Of a stretch of DNA of 34,363 nucleotides, positions 32,111 to 34,363 are shown piece by piece (position 1 is the stretch's first letter; each line of letters opens with the position of its first letter). The position numbers were made by a program, and so were the translations under genes. The stretch comes from DASZGI01 sp035938995 (GTDB lineage Bacteria > Actinomycetota > Actinomycetes > Streptomycetales > Catenulisporaceae). Below the pieces are notes generated by a model, which ran no database searches, was not told the origin of the DNA, and was given only the letters and a program-made list of their open reading frames with translations. The DNA is taken from the NCBI RefSeq assembly GCF_035938995.1, contig NZ_DASZGI010000292.1, positions 1-34,363 of the forward strand. The letters are read 5' to 3'.

Positions 32111-34177
32111 TCAGGAGATGTTGAGTGTGGTGTCGTCGATGACGAAGCTGGTGGTGCCGCCGTGGGTGTCGGTTTCGGTGCCGGTGAATTTCAGGGTGAT
32201 GGTTTGTCCGAGGTAGGTGGATAGGTCTGCGGTGTGTTGGTGGTAGCCGGTGGCGGCGTTGAGGTTGCTGTAGGTGGCGAGGGTGGTCAGCACGGCGCCG
32301 GCGGGGTTGAGGAGTTGCACGGTCAGGGTGTCGTCGGGGGTGCTGGTGGTGGATTCGGTGGTGTCGATGTGCAGCCAGTAGCCCAGGGTCGCGGTGGTGC
32401 AGCCGGCGGGCAGGGTGAGGGTTTGGGTGAGAGTGTCGGTGTCGGGGGAGCCGTCGCCGTTGAGCCACGCGTCCCAGGATCCGGAGTGGGCCGGCTCGTC
32501 CGCGGTGTCGTTGTTGACGGGGTTGGAGCCCAGGGTGGAGCTTTGGGTCCAGGGGGCGGGGTTGGCGCCGTTTTCGAACCCGGGGTTGCCCAGCAGTTGC
32601 GCCGCGGTGCACCCGCCGCCGGTGCTGTTGGTGACGGTCAGGGTGTAGGTGGCGGTGTGGGTCGCGTTCGGGCCGGTGGCGGTGAGGGTGACCGGGTAGG
32701 TGCCGGCCGGGGTGGCGGTGCTGGTGGTGATACTCAGCGACGCGCTGCCCCCGGCGGTCAGGCTGGCCGGGGTGAAGGCCGCGGTGGCGCCGGTGGGCAA
32801 CCCGGTCGCGGACAGGGTGACGCTCTGCGCGGACCCGGAGGTCACCGCCGTGGACACCGACGCCGATACCGGGGACCCGGCCACCACCGAACCCGAGGCC
32901 GGAGACACCGACACCGAGAAGTCATTGGCAGCCGGAGCCGAAGCCGGGCTCCAGTAGTCGCCGGCCATCACGATGTACACGAGCATCTTGATAGTCTCGC
33001 CGTAGTAGCCGTCACCGAACGGATTTGTCGCGAGGTAGTTCCAGATCGTGTTGGTCCACGCCTGGTCGCCCGCCGCCATCGCTGACGGGCCGATCGAGTC
33101 CGCGGCCTCCTCGGCTTGGTCGCTTGTGCTATAGCCCGTGCAGTTCAGCTTCAGGTGCGGATACACGTTCTGCGGATTGCCGCCGGAGACCTTCTTCGAG
33201 CAGGTCTCCCACTTCTGGGCTTCGCTGTACGCGAACGCCGCGGTCGTGGAGCCGTTGAGCAGGGCGTCGGTGCCCATGTGCCACGGAACGCGGATGGAGT
33301 TGTAGCCGACGATGTTGTCCGGCTGGTTCTCCATGTAGTTGGCCGGAGCCGGCTGCGGGCTGCTGGTGTTCGCGTTCACCACGAAGTCGGACAACAGGCC
33401 GTAGGTCGGCGAGTAGTTCGAGACCAGCGATGAGTCGACCGCTTCAGTGCGCTGAATCACCTTGTTCCAGTCGTGCGCGGTGTCGTAGGCCGCGAACGCC
33501 CGCAGGTGGTCGAGCATGTGGTCACTCGGCCGGGTGTCGGTGTTAGGGCCGTCGTCCTCACACTTCAGGTGCCCATCCGGGGCGACGTCGTGCGCGTAGA
33601 TACTGCCCAGCCACGACAAGGCGTCCGCGGTGTACCCGCCCCACTGTTCGTCGGCCAAGACCAGGCCGTAGCCGATGTCCAGGTCACCGTCGGTGGCGGC
33701 GTCCGGGGTCCCCGAGCTGTAGTACTTGCAGCTCTTGCCGTCCAACTGCCATTCCATCAGCCCGTACTGGTCCTCGTGATCCTTGACCAACTGCCACAGC
33801 CCGTTGAACTCGGTCTGCGCGTTGGCGTCGTACCCGGCCATCAGCGGCACGATGTTCATTCCATAGCCCTGGCCCTCGGACACCGGGCCGTTGTTCGTCG
33901 CGTCGCCGTCACCCTTGGTGGAGACGTAGTACTCGTTCGACGCGCACCCGTGGACCAGGTAATTCGACTTCCACGAGTTGTACTGCTTCTCCACGGCGGC
34001 GTCGCGGGCCGACTGGGAGGCCGACGGCATCACGCCAACCTGGTAAGTGACGTGAGTGGGGAACGGGTGGCTCGCGGTGGCGGCGGTGGCCGGGCTACCT
34101 GCGATCGCGACCAGGCCGAGTGCCAGCATGCTGAGCGTCACGCCGAATGGCAACGCTCGTGGTGAACGAAGTGCCAC
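32111..34177 (-). CDS. Secreted GH8 endoglucanase (cellulase-type) with Ig-like and C-terminal jelly-roll modules
   Basis: A 688-residue secreted enzyme. Signal peptide 1-35 ends ATAATA. The GH8 domain (about 40-405) has the proton donor Glu101 in VSEGQGYGM and the GH8 signature ATDGDLDIGYGLVLADEQW with Asp163 and Asp165. An Ig-like module (about 425-520, SVTLSATGLPTGATAAF) and a C-terminal galactose-binding-like, probably carbohydrate-binding, module (about 525-688, NPGFENGANPAPW) follow. GTG 34177 with AAGGAG upstream gives a normal signal peptide. ATG 34258, also after a GGAGG, would put 27 extra residues before it. GH8 enzymes cut beta-1,4-glucans such as cellulose or chitosan. It stands alone. 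Confidence 0.92.
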   Translation of the reverse strand: MALRSPRALPFGVTLSMLALGLVAIAGSPATAATASHPFPTHVTYQVGVMPSASQSARDAAVEKQYNSWKSNYLVHGCASNEYYVSTKGDGDATNNGPVSEGQGYGMNIVPLMAGYDANAQTEFNGLWQLVKDHEDQYGLMEWQLDGKSCKYYSSGTPDAATDGDLDIGYGLVLADEQWGGYTADALSWLGSIYAHDVAPDGHLKCEDDGPNTDTRPSDHMLDHLRAFAAYDTAHDWNKVIQRTEAVDSSLVSNYSPTYGLLSDFVVNANTSSPQPAPANYMENQPDNIVGYNSIRVPWHMGTDALLNGSTTAAFAYSEAQKWETCSKKVSGGNPQNVYPHLKLNCTGYSTSDQAEEAADSIGPSAMAAGDQAWTNTIWNYLATNPFGDGYYGETIKMLVYIVMAGDYWSPASAPAANDFSVSVSPASGSVVAGSPVSASVSTAVTSGSAQSVTLSATGLPTGATAAFTPASLTAGGSASLSITTSTATPAGTYPVTLTATGPNATHTATYTLTVTNSTGGGCTAAQLLGNPGFENGANPAPWTQSSTLGSNPVNNDTADEPAHSGSWDAWLNGDGSPDTDTLTQTLTLPAGCTTATLGYWLHIDTTESTTSTPDDTLTVQLLNPAGAVLTTLATYSNLNAATGYHQHTADLSTYLGQTITLKFTGTETDTHGGTTSFVIDDTTLNIS

Positions 34178-34282
34178 GGATGCTCCTTGTGTGGGAAACA
34201 GAGCAACAGATGGGGAAAGGCGGGACTGGCCCCGGGAGAGCCCCGCCACCGGAGGCATGGGCGCGCCACCTCCGGCAATCAA

Positions 34283-34301
34283 GTTAGACAACTTTCCTAA
34301 T
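34283..34301. promoter_or_regulatory. Palindromic operator-like element upstream of the GH8 gene
   Basis: GTTAGACAACTTTCCTAAT is an imperfect 19-bp palindrome of the form TTAGnnAAnTTnnCTAA, about 105 bp before the GH8 start in an AT-rich patch. It looks like a sugar-responsive repressor site. Its regulator is not evident in the window. Confidence 0.45.
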
Positions 34302-34363
34302 TTGAATCGAGGCACAGCATGTTCCCGCACGGGTGGACTGTCAAGGGGCCGAGTTAGAAATCC

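Overview
The window reads as chromosomal DNA from a high-GC, filamentous, sporulating-type actinomycete. The evidence is strongly G/C-biased third codon positions, GTG/TTG starts, GTTCACC-type PHO boxes before pstS, chaplin domains, a class E sortase with an LAxTG substrate, and secreted multidomain glycosidases. A Streptomyces relative or another mycelial order such as Catenulisporales would fit; the sequence alone does not settle this. No rRNA, tRNA, CRISPR array, phage or plasmid gene was seen. The only mobile-element trace is a 193-bp element with terminal inverted repeats at 7639-7831.

Layout, left to right. (1) 16-2143: a TetR regulator and a DHA2-type MFS exporter, convergent and overlapping by 29 bp, with a TetR-size inverted repeat at the exporter start. 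(2) 2190-7588: a phosphate-uptake cluster. PHO boxes precede pstS; strong hairpins separate pstS from a fused pstC-pstA gene; a receiver-less PhoB/OmpR-type DNA-binding protein lies between pstCA and pstB; a MarR regulator follows. (3) 7639-11326: the MITE-like element, a ROK repressor, and a divergent secreted GH30 glycosidase with a ricin-type lectin domain. (4) 11353-16190: a MarR regulator with a perfect palindromic operator at its own start, followed by a translationally coupled heterodimeric ABC exporter with one degenerate ATPase site; two copies of an 18-bp imperfect palindrome lie further upstream. (5) 16225-21716: a MacB/FtsX-type ABC transporter divergent from a NarL-family histidine kinase/response regulator pair. 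(6) 21701-25546: a membrane GT2 glycosyltransferase, then an alpha/beta-hydrolase, ECF sigma factor and atypical anti-sigma operon. (7) 25611-26809: a NicO-type Ni/Co transporter divergent from an ArsR metal sensor. (8) 27125-28996: a PAS-GAF-PP2C (SpoIIE/RsbU-like) phosphatase. (9) 29328-31996: a secreted wall protein with seven tandem chaplin-like repeats, a Ser/Pro/Gly stalk and an LAHTG sorting signal, convergent with a class E sortase gene. (10) 32041-34301: a secreted GH8 endoglucanase with Ig-like and jelly-roll modules and a palindromic promoter element.

The most unusual items are the seven-repeat chaplin-like protein next to its likely sortase, and the pst cluster that combines a PstC-PstA fusion with an embedded orphan winged-helix regulator. 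Most other genes are recognisable local regulator/effector pairs whose candidate operators can be read in the intergenic DNA.
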